Below are positions 53,762 to 62,623 of a stretch of DNA of 64,000 nt, one piece after another. The position numbers and the translations under genes are program-made. Numbering within the stretch: position 1 is the stretch's first letter; every line of letters begins with the position of its first letter. The notes under the pieces are model-generated. The model was not told the DNA's origin and searched no databases. It was given only the letters and a program-made list of their open reading frames with translations. This DNA is from Hymenobacter sp. BT559 (GTDB lineage Bacteria > Bacteroidota > Bacteroidia > Cytophagales > Hymenobacteraceae), in the NCBI RefSeq assembly GCF_016427535.1, contig NZ_JAELXV010000002.1, positions 558,001 through 622,000 of the forward strand, given 5' to 3'.

Positions 53762-54024
53762 ACCGCAGATTCAAACGGATTTGTCGGATTTAACGGATAC
53801 GCCAGCTTCGCTGGTTGACTATTTGAGTGTTAAATAGCTGTTTAATAAACTAATGAGAGTGTGGTCTTGTGCCTTAAGCCGTTTGCTATGTTTATTGTGT
53901 CAACTGATAGTGTAGAAAGCTCAGCAGCATAGAAAGCCGACGAAGCTGCTTCTGCGCTTGAGTAGTCAGTCCGCCGAAAGCGGGCGTATCCGTTAAATCC
54001 GACAAATCCGTTTGAATCTGCGGT
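53762..54024. repeat. 263-bp MITE-like element with perfect 41-bp terminal inverted repeats (family A)
   Basis: Arms 53762-53802 and 53984-54024 are exact reverse complements (41 of 41). The 181-bp interior is clearly A/T-richer than its surroundings and has no gene. The right arm overlaps the tamB stop codon. A third copy, alone, lies at 59964-60004 (36 of 41 matches by eye). The structure (long identical ends, non-coding A/T-rich middle) is that of a small non-autonomous transposable element; no target duplication is clear. Confidence 0.8.
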
Positions 54025-57000
54025 TACATGTTCGTCTTAGGGTCTTCTTCTACGGTGAGTACTTCGCGTGCGCGCTGGCGGTTGCGCTGGCGGCGCGTCG
54101 GCGACTCGCGACCAAACAGGTCGCGCAGCGAGCTAAACTCCTCGGTGTGCAGCAGCGAAATGCCGGCCCGAGCCTGGTTCTGGTTCACGTTGTTGATGAG
54201 GTCGCCGGTGCGCGGGGTGGTTTCGTAGCGTAGTTTGGCCCGGAACTTACCATCGGGCCGCAGAAAGTACTCTAGGCTAAAATCGCCGAGCAGCGACGAC
54301 TGGTTAGTGGTGGTGATGCCCGTTGAGGAAGTGGTTGTATTTGTGCTATTGCTGATGCCGCCCTCGCGGGTTAGGCGCAAGCGGCCGTTTAAAAACGAAT
54401 AGCTCAAGCGCACTTGCAGGGCTTGCAATTGGTCGGCGGTGAGGCCGTTGATGTTAAAATCAATCTCTAGGTTCTGGTCAATCTGCGAGGTAAGCGCCCC
54501 AAGCTGCGACGAGATAATCTGCCCTAGGCTGTTCTGCACAGCATTGCCCTGCCCGCTGAGCGACACGCTGGTAAAAGCATTTTGCTGCGACAGCGTGCGG
54601 AAAACCAACAGGCTGAACACCTGACGGTTTAGCTCCTGCTCGTCGTTGCGCAGCAGGGCAATAAAGGCAGCCAAGTCACTCTGCAGCGAGCTAGGGGCAT
54701 CGTTAAACTCCAACGCCAGCTTAATAACCGGCAGCAACAGTGGCCCAGTCAGGTTCATCACAGCCGTAACGGGTACTACCGCCGAGCCACTGCCAGTGCC
54801 CGCACCGCTGGTGTTTTGCAAAATAGGTGAGAGTGAGGTGCGCTGGGTATACGTTGCGGTCACGTTCATTTGCCCGTCGAGCGGGTCGCCGTTCCAAGTA
54901 ATAACCCCGCCCGGTCGCACCACAAATTCTTTGTTTACCAAGCCTTGCAAAGTGAAGTTGTAGGCGCCGCGCACAATCTCGACCTGGCCATACATATTGA
55001 ACTCGCCCCGCGTGTCGATAGCCAAGCGTAGCTGCCCAGTGGCCGCCCCCCGAATCACGTCGCCGGTAGCTTCGTCGAGCAAAATCTCGAGGTAGGCGTC
55101 GGGCGTCACCGTCAGGTTCATATTAAGCTGAATGCCCGATAGGTCAACCTTATTCTGCGCCGCCAGCGCCGCGGCCGTGATGGCCTGCCGCCGCTTCACC
55201 GAGTCGGGCAGGTTGCGGTTTACGAACTTGATGTAGGTGGCTTGCTGGGCCTTGGCCGCGTTGTCGAGGGGCAGCGCCAGGCGCGTGCCTGCCTCCGACG
55301 TCGCGCGCACATCCACCACTAGGTCATCGACGGGGCCACGTACAGTGGCCGAGCCCGAGGCGTAGGCCGTGCCAAAATACAGGTCGTTATCCTTGCGTGT
55401 CGTATTGAGAACCTGAAACCTACGGAATGCCGCCCGTAGGTTCAGGCTCATATTCTGAAAGCCCTGGTGGTTAATGGCGCCATCCACAGTGCCTGTGTTG
55501 CCTTGGGCGTCGCGCAGCTTGATGCCCGCCAGCAAGATGCTGGTATTGGTAAACGTGATGCGGTCGGCGAAGGTGTACGTGGTACCTAGGTAGCCAAACG
55601 TGAAGCGCCCATTCTGCACGTCTACCGCCCCCGTGAGGTTGGGGGCGCTAAACATTCCAGTCAGCATTAGCTCGCCTTGGCCCGTGCCCCCAAGCCGGTC
55701 CAGAATGCCGGTGAGAAAGGGCTGCGCCAACACCACGGGCGCGTCGTTGAGCCGGCCGGTAAGGTTAAACTGCTGGGTAGTTGACTTAGGTGCCAGGTAG
55801 CCCGTTACCGTGAGCACGCGCTGCTGCTGGCGGGCTACGTCGAGGTTCACGCGCAGCTGGCTAGTGGGGTTATCCCAGTCGCCGCGCCCCGCCACCTGCC
55901 CGATGGCCACGCCCTCATACACCAGCGAATCCACGGCCAGCGTACTGTTGATAGCCAGGTCGTTATAAATGCCGCTTACCGACGCCTGCATGTTCAGGCG
56001 CCCACCTAGGCGCTGGCCAATAACCGAATTGAGCGTGCCTAGGTCGAAGTTGGCAATGTCGAGCTGCAAAGGCGGCTGGTGTGGGTCGGGCGAGATGATG
56101 CCCTGCGCGCTCAGCCGCTGGTTGCCGTTGCTGAGTACGAAGTTCTGAATATCGAGCCGCCGGCCGTAGTCGCTGATGCGTATCACGTTCTCGGCCGCGA
56201 TGGTATATTCTTTATCAAGCAGATGCAGCCCGCTTTGGCGGAAAACTACCTCCACCTGCCGCGGCAAAAACGAGAGTGCCCCGTTGATAGTAGCGCGGTT
56301 GGTGGTGCCGCTTTGGGCCAGCGAGGTCGAGAAATTGATACGCTGCTGGTCCCATACGCCTTCCACCACAAATTTCTCGGTGTTGCCCAGCCCCGGCACC
56401 AGTTGGCGTGCCGAGGTCACGCTGGCCTGGGCCAGCACTTCGGGCCGGTAGGGCAGCTTCGAGGTAGTGAAGTCAAACTCGGTAGCCACTGTGCGCACCG
56501 GCCCATACCAAATACTGTCGAACTTGCCCCCGAGCTGCAAAATCGACGTTTCGCCCTGCCGGAACGAGCCGTCGATGCGGCTGTTATCTGATACCTGCAG
56601 GTCAGGCATCAGTAGGTTTAGCAGCGGGTTGATATGCTTGAAGTTCAAGTCAAAATCAATCTCGTAATTAGGCAGAGCTTGCTGGCGCTTACGCCGATAA
56701 TAGGCCGCTGTGGCTGCTTCGTTGCTCTCAAAATTGAGGCGGTATTCGTGCCACAGCGTCTCGATGTCGCGCCGCACGGCTGCCACCTCAAACCGACCGG
56801 CCGCCGTCACGGCCAGCAGCTCCGAGCGCAGACTTACCCGGCGCTCGCCGCGGCTGTTGCGGGTGCTGGTCACGTCCAGGGTGTCGAGGTCGAGCGTTTG
56901 GCCGCGCAGCGTAAAGCGCGAGTCGCGCAGTCGGGCGTAGCCGAGTAGCGAGTCGAGCTGCGTGCCGCGCAGGTGCACCTGGGCTTTGGTGCGCACCACC

Positions 57001-58643
57001 AGCGGCATGTCGAGCAGACCTAGGGTTCCTAGGTTGGCCCGGCCGATGGCGGCGGTCACGTCTATTTTTTGGTGGCGCGGGTTCAGGTCAAACTCGCCGT
57101 TGGCACTAAGCTGCACGGCGGGGTCGTTGGCGGTGATTTTACCCTTAAAGCCCTGTCGGGCAAAGTCGCCGTCGAGTGTCAGGTTGCGGTAGCGGTAGCC
57201 GCTCAGCCAAATGGCAGGCACCGATACCACGGCGTGCCCCTTGGCCACGGGCGGCACAAAGCCGGTGCCGGTAACCTTGCCATTCAAGGTCACGTCCCGA
57301 ATCACTGACTCATCGCCCAGAAACTTACCTAGCTGGAAGGCTGTGCTTTGCACGTCGCCTTCGTACACGGCGTGGTCAAAGTCGCTCTTGGTCTTGAGGT
57401 TAAGGTCGGTCGAAACCTTACCTAGGGCGGTGTCAAACGAGGCGTTGGCCACGAAGTCGGTCACGTAGCCCACAAACTGGCCGTTCAGCTTCACCAGCCC
57501 TAGGCGCTGCACCAGCTTGTTGGCCGAGCGCGGCAGCCAGCGGCGCAGGTCGGCCGCATCCACCTGCGAGGGCTTCAGGCGCAAGTCCATCAGGCTGCTG
57601 CGCCAGTTCGGCAAGTTGTCGGCGTGGGCGCGGGAAGCCACCACGTGAGTGCGCCGACCGTAGCGCACGTCGAGATTTTTGATTTGGAAATCACGCACGT
57701 ATCCCTTGGCGTCGCCCGAAATCTGGATAGAGTCCTTGAGCGTGGCCAACTGCGGCGCAAACTTGGCGATGTCATCGGTATAGACCTTGGCACCACGCAG
57801 CTGCGTGATGACCCGCATCGAGTCGTTGAAGTCAGCGAAGTTGCCAAAGCGGTGGTACTCAAAGCGCAGATACTTCTGTAGCTGGCTGCGGCCCACACGC
57901 AGGGTCAGGTCTTTGAAGTCCCAGAAGTGTTCGTTGTACTGAATGTCAGCCGTGAGCTCGCGCAAGCGCGTTTGAGAAGGCACCTCGATGGCGCGTAGGC
58001 CCGCGACCCGCGCCCGTAACGTATCGGTTTTGAAATTCAGCGCCGAAATGTCGGCATACACGCTATCGACCTGCATGTGGGCATAGTCGATACTGCGGCC
58101 GTAGGCTGGGTCGCGGGGCGCATCGGGCCGCTCCAGCTCGAAGTGGCCGTTGCGAATAGCTACGTCGTGCAGCTGAAAGTCGAAAGGCTTTGAATCTTTC
58201 TTCGTCGAGTCGGGTGGCCCGGCCAGGCGCTTTATGGCGCTCAGAAACTGGTCGAGGGTAGTCGAGTCGGGCTGGCCCGCCACATCGCGGAGCGCAAAGC
58301 GCGGCTCCGTGAGCGTGAGCGTGCCCACGTGCAGGTGGCTGGGGTCGAATACTGAAAAGAGCTGAATATCTGCGTCGGCCCGCCCTATGCTAAACAGCTC
58401 ACCCCCGCGGCGGTCGCGCACCCGCACGCCATCGAGCAGCACGTGCGAAAAAGGCCGCACGTCTACCCCGGCAATTTCTACTACCTGCCCCATCTTGTGG
58501 GTAAGCACGGCGGCAGCCTTTTGGGCCAGCCGCGTTTGCACGCTGGGCACGCGCAGCGCCACTAGCACGCCGCCCACCAGCACCAGCCCGAACACCAGCA
58601 GGCCGAAGACGATTCTGAGCAGAATGCGAAAAGCGCGACGCAC
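54024..58643 (-). CDS. tamB: translocation and assembly module protein TamB
   Basis: 1539 residues. An N-terminal helix (about 8-28) anchors it in the inner membrane; the body is a long beta-rich taco-like structure. The C-terminal TamB/DUF490 domain (about 1060-1480) contains the segment PDAYLEILLDEATGDVI and GAYNFTLQGL. TamB-type proteins bridge the periplasm and move lipids and outer-membrane proteins outward. A partner TamA-like gene is not in the window. The last 60 residues are basic and low in complexity. The stop codon overlaps the right arm of the inverted-repeat element. Confidence 0.93.
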   Translation of the reverse strand: MRRAFRILLRIVFGLLVFGLVLVGGVLVALRVPSVQTRLAQKAAAVLTHKMGQVVEIAGVDVRPFSHVLLDGVRVRDRRGGELFSIGRADADIQLFSVFDPSHLHVGTLTLTEPRFALRDVAGQPDSTTLDQFLSAIKRLAGPPDSTKKDSKPFDFQLHDVAIRNGHFELERPDAPRDPAYGRSIDYAHMQVDSVYADISALNFKTDTLRARVAGLRAIEVPSQTRLRELTADIQYNEHFWDFKDLTLRVGRSQLQKYLRFEYHRFGNFADFNDSMRVITQLRGAKVYTDDIAKFAPQLATLKDSIQISGDAKGYVRDFQIKNLDVRYGRRTHVVASRAHADNLPNWRSSLMDLRLKPSQVDAADLRRWLPRSANKLVQRLGLVKLNGQFVGYVTDFVANASFDTALGKVSTDLNLKTKSDFDHAVYEGDVQSTAFQLGKFLGDESVIRDVTLNGKVTGTGFVPPVAKGHAVVSVPAIWLSGYRYRNLTLDGDFARQGFKGKITANDPAVQLSANGEFDLNPRHQKIDVTAAIGRANLGTLGLLDMPLVVRTKAQVHLRGTQLDSLLGYARLRDSRFTLRGQTLDLDTLDVTSTRNSRGERRVSLRSELLAVTAAGRFEVAAVRRDIETLWHEYRLNFESNEAATAAYYRRKRQQALPNYEIDFDLNFKHINPLLNLLMPDLQVSDNSRIDGSFRQGETSILQLGGKFDSIWYGPVRTVATEFDFTTSKLPYRPEVLAQASVTSARQLVPGLGNTEKFVVEGVWDQQRINFSTSLAQSGTTNRATINGALSFLPRQVEVVFRQSGLHLLDKEYTIAAENVIRISDYGRRLDIQNFVLSNGNQRLSAQGIISPDPHQPPLQLDIANFDLGTLNSVIGQRLGGRLNMQASVSGIYNDLAINSTLAVDSLVYEGVAIGQVAGRGDWDNPTSQLRVNLDVARQQQRVLTVTGYLAPKSTTQQFNLTGRLNDAPVVLAQPFLTGILDRLGGTGQGELMLTGMFSAPNLTGAVDVQNGRFTFGYLGTTYTFADRITFTNTSILLAGIKLRDAQGNTGTVDGAINHQGFQNMSLNLRAAFRRFQVLNTTRKDNDLYFGTAYASGSATVRGPVDDLVVDVRATSEAGTRLALPLDNAAKAQQATYIKFVNRNLPDSVKRRQAITAAALAAQNKVDLSGIQLNMNLTVTPDAYLEILLDEATGDVIRGAATGQLRLAIDTRGEFNMYGQVEIVRGAYNFTLQGLVNKEFVVRPGGVITWNGDPLDGQMNVTATYTQRTSLSPILQNTSGAGTGSGSAVVPVTAVMNLTGPLLLPVIKLALEFNDAPSSLQSDLAAFIALLRNDEQELNRQVFSLLVFRTLSQQNAFTSVSLSGQGNAVQNSLGQIISSQLGALTSQIDQNLEIDFNINGLTADQLQALQVRLSYSFLNGRLRLTREGGISNSTNTTTSSTGITTTNQSSLLGDFSLEYFLRPDGKFRAKLRYETTPRTGDLINNVNQNQARAGISLLHTEEFSSLRDLFGRESPTRRQRNRQRAREVLTVEEDPKTNM

Positions 58644-58907
58644 GAATTAGGGCAAAAAGAAGTTATGAGCGGCTAAGCCCAGCTAGTAAAACGCAAAGGT
58701 GCGGCTTTTAGCGCACAGTGTCTCGGCAAACGCGACAGATAGTCGGCGGGTTCGCCCGACCTTTGCGGGCGCTTTGCACAGGTAGAAATTAGAAACTATG
58801 AATTAAAAGGGGCTCTTACCCTACTAACCGTCGGCTATGCTGAGCGGACTAGGACAGGCAGCCAGTGGCAATTCATAGATTTTTAAGGCATAATTTTTAA
58901 TTCAAAA
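58644..58907. other. divergent intergenic region with A/T-rich imperfect repeats
   Basis: No gene. It separates tamB (minus) and tsaD (plus) and must hold both promoters. The right half has imperfect repeats: ACTATGAATTAAAA (58793-58809), AATTCATAGATTTTTAA and TAATTTTTAATTCA before the tsaD start. A small GC hairpin is near 58750-58780. No exact promoter box was found. Confidence 0.4.
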
Positions 58908-59909
58908 ATGATTCTTCTCGCCATCGAATCGAGCTGCGACGACACGGGCGCTGCCGTGTTTCGTGATGGGCAGCTACTCAGCAATGTAGTGGCTGGCCAA
59001 GCCGTGCACGAGCAGTACGGCGGCGTGGTGCCCGAACTGGCCTCGCGGGCGCACCAGCAGCACTTGCTGCCCGTGGTGACGGCCGCGCTACGCCGCGCCG
59101 GCATCGAAAAAACCGACCTAGACGCCATAGCCGTGACCCAGGGGCCTGGTCTGCTCGGCTCCTTATTAGTAGGCAACTTGTTTGCCAAGAGCCTCGCGCT
59201 GGCTTTAGGTAAGCCTCTGCTGGCCGTCAACCACATGCGGGCGCACATTTTGGCGCACTTTATTCGGGAGCCCAAGCCGGCTTTTCCGTTTTTGTGCCTC
59301 ACCGTGAGTGGCGGCCACACGCAGCTAGTGGTGGTGCGCAGCGCCCTGGATATGGAAATCCTAGGTCAAACAATTGACGATGCCGCGGGTGAAGCATTCG
59401 ACAAAACCGCCAAGCTACTAGGCTTGCCGTACCCCGGCGGCCCCCGCCTCGACAAGCTGGCCCAAACCGGCAACCCCCGGCGTTTTACTTTCCCCGAGGG
59501 GGCGCTCGAGGGCTACAATTTCTCGTTTAGTGGCCTCAAAACGTCGGTGCTGTATTTCTTGAAGAAAGAAACGGCCGCCAACCCTACGTTCATCGAAGAG
59601 AACCTTGCCGACCTCTGCGCCAGCATTCAGCATACCATTGTGCAAACGCTGCTCAAGCAATTGAAGAAGGCCGCCCAGGCCACCGGACTGCGCCAAGTGG
59701 CCCTGGCCGGTGGTGTAGCTGCCAACTCGGGCTTGCGCCAGGGGTTGCAGACACTGGCGCAAGCCGAAGGCTGGGACGTATTTATTCCCGACTTTGAATT
59801 TTGCACCGACAACGCGGCAATGGTAGGCCAAGCGGCTCTATTCCAGTACGAAGCCGGCGACTTTGCCAGCCAGCTCACCAGCCCCGACCCTAGGTTAAAA
59901 CTGACGTAG
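58908..59909 (+). CDS. tsaD: tRNA N6-adenosine threonylcarbamoyltransferase TsaD
   Basis: 333 residues. Metal ligands His109 and His113 lie in NHMRAHILAH; ESSCDDTGAAV is the N-terminal family mark, and DDAAGEAFDKTAKLLGLPYPGG is typical. It transfers the threonylcarbamoyl group to A37 of ANN-decoding tRNAs. Length is standard. The gene is divergent from tamB and followed, across a 95-bp gap with the solo repeat, by smpB. Confidence 0.96.
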   Translation: MILLAIESSCDDTGAAVFRDGQLLSNVVAGQAVHEQYGGVVPELASRAHQQHLLPVVTAALRRAGIEKTDLDAIAVTQGPGLLGSLLVGNLFAKSLALALGKPLLAVNHMRAHILAHFIREPKPAFPFLCLTVSGGHTQLVVVRSALDMEILGQTIDDAAGEAFDKTAKLLGLPYPGGPRLDKLAQTGNPRRFTFPEGALEGYNFSFSGLKTSVLYFLKKETAANPTFIEENLADLCASIQHTIVQTLLKQLKKAAQATGLRQVALAGGVAANSGLRQGLQTLAQAEGWDVFIPDFEFCTDNAAMVGQAALFQYEAGDFASQLTSPDPRLKLT

Positions 59910-59963
59910 CCAGGGCAGAAAAGCACCTAGGTGCCTACCAGCCTAGCCAGCTTGCGCCAGCAA

Positions 59964-60004
59964 GCGTATCCGTTGAATCCTAAAAATCCGTTAGAATCTG
60001 CGGT
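59964..60004 (+). repeat. solo copy of the 41-bp family A repeat, directly before smpB
   Basis: 41 bp, same length and ends (GCGTATCCGTT ... CTGCGGT) as the arms at 53762 and 53984, with about five differences. The copy ends at the base before the smpB ATG, so the whole smpB leader and any ribosome-binding sequence lie in the repeat. A CCTAGG palindrome (GCACCTAGGTGC) is at 59923-59934. Confidence 0.78.
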
Positions 60005-60460
60005 ATGAAAGACAAGACTCCCGCCAATATCAACATCCGCAACCGCCGCGCCGGCCACGAATACACTTTCCTGGCCAAGTACGACGCGGGCATGATGCTG
60101 CAAGGCACCGAAATAAAAAGCATCCGCGCCGGTGAGGCCAACCTACAAGATGGCTACTGCACCTTCGACCACAAAGGCGACCTGTGGGTGCACAGCGTGC
60201 GCATAGCACCGTATACCCAAGGTACTTATAACAACCACGACGCCATGCGTGCCCGCAAGCTGCTGCTCACCAAGCGCGAGCTCAAGCAGCTGGCTGGCAA
60301 GATGGACGCTGGCCTCACCATCATTCCGCTGCGCTTGTTCGTGACCGACCGGGGATTTGCCAAGCTCGAAATTGCCCTAGCCCAGGGTAAAAAGCTATTC
60401 GACAAGCGCGAAGACCTCAAGGCCAAAGACCAGAAGCGCGAAATGGAGCGGTTTCGCTAG
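60005..60460 (+). CDS. smpB: SsrA-binding protein SmpB
   Basis: 151 residues. NRRAGHEYTFLAKYDAGMML and GTEIKSIRAGEANLQDGY at the N-terminal half and KKLFDKREDLKAKDQKREMERF at the C-terminal tail are classic SmpB. It delivers tmRNA to stalled ribosomes. The ATG follows the solo family A repeat without any spacer, so translation initiation may depend on repeat sequence. No tmRNA gene is in the window. Confidence 0.95.
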   Translation: MKDKTPANINIRNRRAGHEYTFLAKYDAGMMLQGTEIKSIRAGEANLQDGYCTFDHKGDLWVHSVRIAPYTQGTYNNHDAMRARKLLLTKRELKQLAGKMDAGLTIIPLRLFVTDRGFAKLEIALAQGKKLFDKREDLKAKDQKREMERFR

Positions 60461-60503
60461 GTAGCTTCGGCAAAGTCAATTTGTTCATTTAGTACCTAAG
60501 AAA

Positions 60504-61301
60504 TTGGATTACGGCATTTGTGCGCTCAGCGCCATTCCCGTTCGGGCCGAGGCCAGCGACAAGGCCGAGCTAGTTACCGAGTTGCTGTTTGGCGATTGCT
60601 ACACCGTGCTGCTCACGCAGGGCAACTGGCTGCACATTGAAAGCGCCGCCGATAAGTACCAAGGCTGGATGGACTACAAGCAGCACCAGTCTGTGAGCCC
60701 GGCGTACTTTGAGGCATGGCAGGCGCAGGAGCACCCTAGGGCACTTGACTTGGTGCAGGTGGTGTCGGACGCTGCCACGCGCCAGCCTATTACCGTAGGG
60801 TGCCGCCTGCCCTTCTTCGATGGTATGACGCTGAAAGTGGGTGATAAGTGCCTATTCTACAATGGCACAGCTACCAACCCTACGCAGCCCGCAACGCCCG
60901 AGCGCCAGCTGGTCCTATTGCGCAAGCTCGGCCTGCTCTACTTGCGGGCGCCCTACGTGTGGGGCGGCAAAAGCGTGTTTGGCCTCGACTGCTCAGGCCT
61001 CACGCAGCAGCTCTTCGGGCTACTCGGCGTGCAGCTGCCCCGCGATGCCTACCAGCAGATTGCCCTAGGCCAGCCCGTCGATTTTGTGACGCAGGCCCGC
61101 CCCGGCGACCTCGCTTTCTTCGAAAACGCTGAAGGCCGTATTGTGCACGTAGGTATCGTGTTCGACGAGGGCCAAATCTTGCACGCGCACGGCGAAGTGC
61201 GCCTTGACCCCCTCGACCACCACGGCATATTCAACCGCGACCGGCAGAAATACAGCCACAAGCTGCGCCTGATAAAGCGCTTGCTTTCGCTTAGTTGTTA
61301 G
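60504..61301 (+). CDS. C40-type peptidase, NlpC/P60 family
   Basis: 265 residues. Catalytic Cys163 is in LDCSGLTQQ, and His215 in HVGIVF, with a third polar residue near 228. The N-terminal 125 residues form two SH3-like domains. It cuts D-Glu-diamino acid bonds in cell-wall peptides. TTG at 60504 is chosen as start because the next codons (DYGICALSAIPVR) match the usual N-terminus of this protein type; no ATG gives it. There is no signal peptide, so it is probably cytoplasmic, as in recycling-type members. Confidence 0.87.
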   Translation: MDYGICALSAIPVRAEASDKAELVTELLFGDCYTVLLTQGNWLHIESAADKYQGWMDYKQHQSVSPAYFEAWQAQEHPRALDLVQVVSDAATRQPITVGCRLPFFDGMTLKVGDKCLFYNGTATNPTQPATPERQLVLLRKLGLLYLRAPYVWGGKSVFGLDCSGLTQQLFGLLGVQLPRDAYQQIALGQPVDFVTQARPGDLAFFENAEGRIVHVGIVFDEGQILHAHGEVRLDPLDHHGIFNRDRQKYSHKLRLIKRLLSLSC

Positions 61302-61347
61302 CAGCTGGCCGTTAGCCCTCATTCTGCGGAGCTAACGACCAGCTGTT
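61300..61347. repeat. hairpin between convergent genes (possible bidirectional terminator)
   Basis: AGCAGCTGGCCGTTAGC (61300-61316) and GCTAACGACCAGCTGTT (61331-61347) pair in 15 of 17 positions. The left arm starts in the stop codon of the NlpC/P60 gene. The 3' side is TTAATAAAA, only weakly U-rich. Confidence 0.6.
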
Positions 61348-61355
61348 AATAAAAC

Positions 61356-62018
61356 CTACCAGGTTATGGGCTGCTCGCCGTGCTGTTCCAGCCAGGCGTT
61401 GGCCTTGCTGAACGGCTTGGAGCCGAAAAAACCCCGGTCGGCAGAGTAGGGCGAGGGGTGGGCGGCCTTCAGCACGAGGTGCTTGCTGCCATCAATCAGT
61501 TCCTCCTTCTTTTGGGCGTAGGCACCCCACAGAATGAACACCACGTGCGGGCGGCCCGCCGACACCTGCCGGATTACCTCGTCGGTAAACTCCTCCCAGC
61601 CTTTCTTCTGGTGCGAGCCTGGTGTAGCGGCGCGTACCGTGAGCGTGGCATTGAGCAGCAGCACGCCCTGCTGTGCCCAGCGGTCGAGGTTGCCGTTGGC
61701 CGGCGCAGGCGTGCCGGGGATGTCGTCTTGCAGCTCCTTGAAGATATTTTGCAGCGAAGGCGGCGTGCGGATGCCTTCATTCACCGAGAAGGCAAGGCCG
61801 TGCGCCTGGTTTTTGCCGTGGTAGGGGTCCTGCCCCAGGATAACGACCTTCACCTCATCAAAGGGACAAGCATCGAAGGCGTGAAAAATCTGGGAGCCTA
61901 GGGGGTACACCGTAGTGGTGGCATATTCGCCGCGCACCCAGGCGGTTAGTTTCTGAAAATAAGGCTTTTCAAACTCTGCGGCGAGCACGGGCCGCCAGCT
62001 TTCGGCAATCTTGACCAT
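61356..62018 (-). CDS. ung: uracil-DNA glycosylase
   Basis: 220 residues from ATG 62018. Family 1 motifs are present: catalytic GQDPYH (Asp64) and HPSPYSA with the catalytic His. It removes uracil from DNA. Length is the normal 220-230 residues. It is convergent with the NlpC/P60 gene. Upstream the region toward apaG is divergent, 134 bp. Confidence 0.95.
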   Translation of the reverse strand: MVKIAESWRPVLAAEFEKPYFQKLTAWVRGEYATTTVYPLGSQIFHAFDACPFDEVKVVILGQDPYHGKNQAHGLAFSVNEGIRTPPSLQNIFKELQDDIPGTPAPANGNLDRWAQQGVLLLNATLTVRAATPGSHQKKGWEEFTDEVIRQVSAGRPHVVFILWGAYAQKKEELIDGSKHLVLKAAHPSPYSADRGFFGSKPFSKANAWLEQHGEQPITW

Positions 62019-62152
62019 ATAAGGAAGGGGAGGAGAAGACAAAAAACAGAAAATAAAGCAGCACGCAAGCCGTTGGCAGCGTTAATTCGTATAAAACCAA
62101 AGCTTCCGGGCCGCTGTTGGCCTCGTCGCTTACCTTCGCATTACCGCCGCTT

Positions 62153-62539
62153 ATGCCTACTACCACTACGCAGGGCGTAACTGTTACGGTTACGACCAAC
62201 TATCTGCCCGATTATTCTAGTCCTTCGCAAGAGCACTATGTATTTGCTTATCGCATTGATATTCGCAACGATAGCGAATACACGGTGAAGTTGCTACGCC
62301 GCCACTGGTTTATCTCGGATGCCAACAGCACCGTGCGTGAGGTGGAGGGCGAAGGCGTGGTGGGCCGCCAGCCGGTGCTCGAGCCCGGCGAGTCGCATCA
62401 GTACATGAGCGGCTGCAACCTCAAGTCGGGCGTGGGCAAGATGCAGGGCACCTACCTCATGGAGCGCCTTGTCAACGGCGAACACTTCCAAGTCAATATC
62501 CCGGAGTTTACCCTGATGGTGCCCTACCGGATGAATTAA
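62153..62539 (+). CDS. apaG: ApaG-type protein (Co2+/Mg2+ efflux-associated)
   Basis: 128 residues from ATG 62153 (MPTTTTQGVTVTVTT); an upstream start at 62117 would add a non-family extension. FAYRIDIRNDSEYTVKLLRRHWFISDANS, VVGRQPVLEPGESHQYMSGCNL and GTYLMERLVNGEHFQVNIPEF are typical of ApaG, a fibronectin-type beta-sandwich of unclear role in metal homeostasis. Confidence 0.94.
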   Translation: MPTTTTQGVTVTVTTNYLPDYSSPSQEHYVFAYRIDIRNDSEYTVKLLRRHWFISDANSTVREVEGEGVVGRQPVLEPGESHQYMSGCNLKSGVGKMQGTYLMERLVNGEHFQVNIPEFTLMVPYRMN

Positions 62540-62540
62540 A

Positions 62541-62622
62541 TTTTTAGTGCTAGGTGTGTAGCGCTCAGCGCCTGGCATTCTAATAGCCAAGCGCATAGCC
62601 CTAGGTGCCCCGCACTAAGCAC
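62541..62622. repeat. degenerate TGCTTAG-type intergenic repeat cluster
   Basis: AGTGCTAGGTG at the start and GCACTAAGCACTATGCACC at the end give an imperfect inverted arrangement; CCTAGG is at about 62600. It resembles the cluster at 52783-52860. It lies between apaG and the methyltransferase gene and ends 1 bp before its ATG. Confidence 0.45.
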
Positions 62623-62623
62623 T

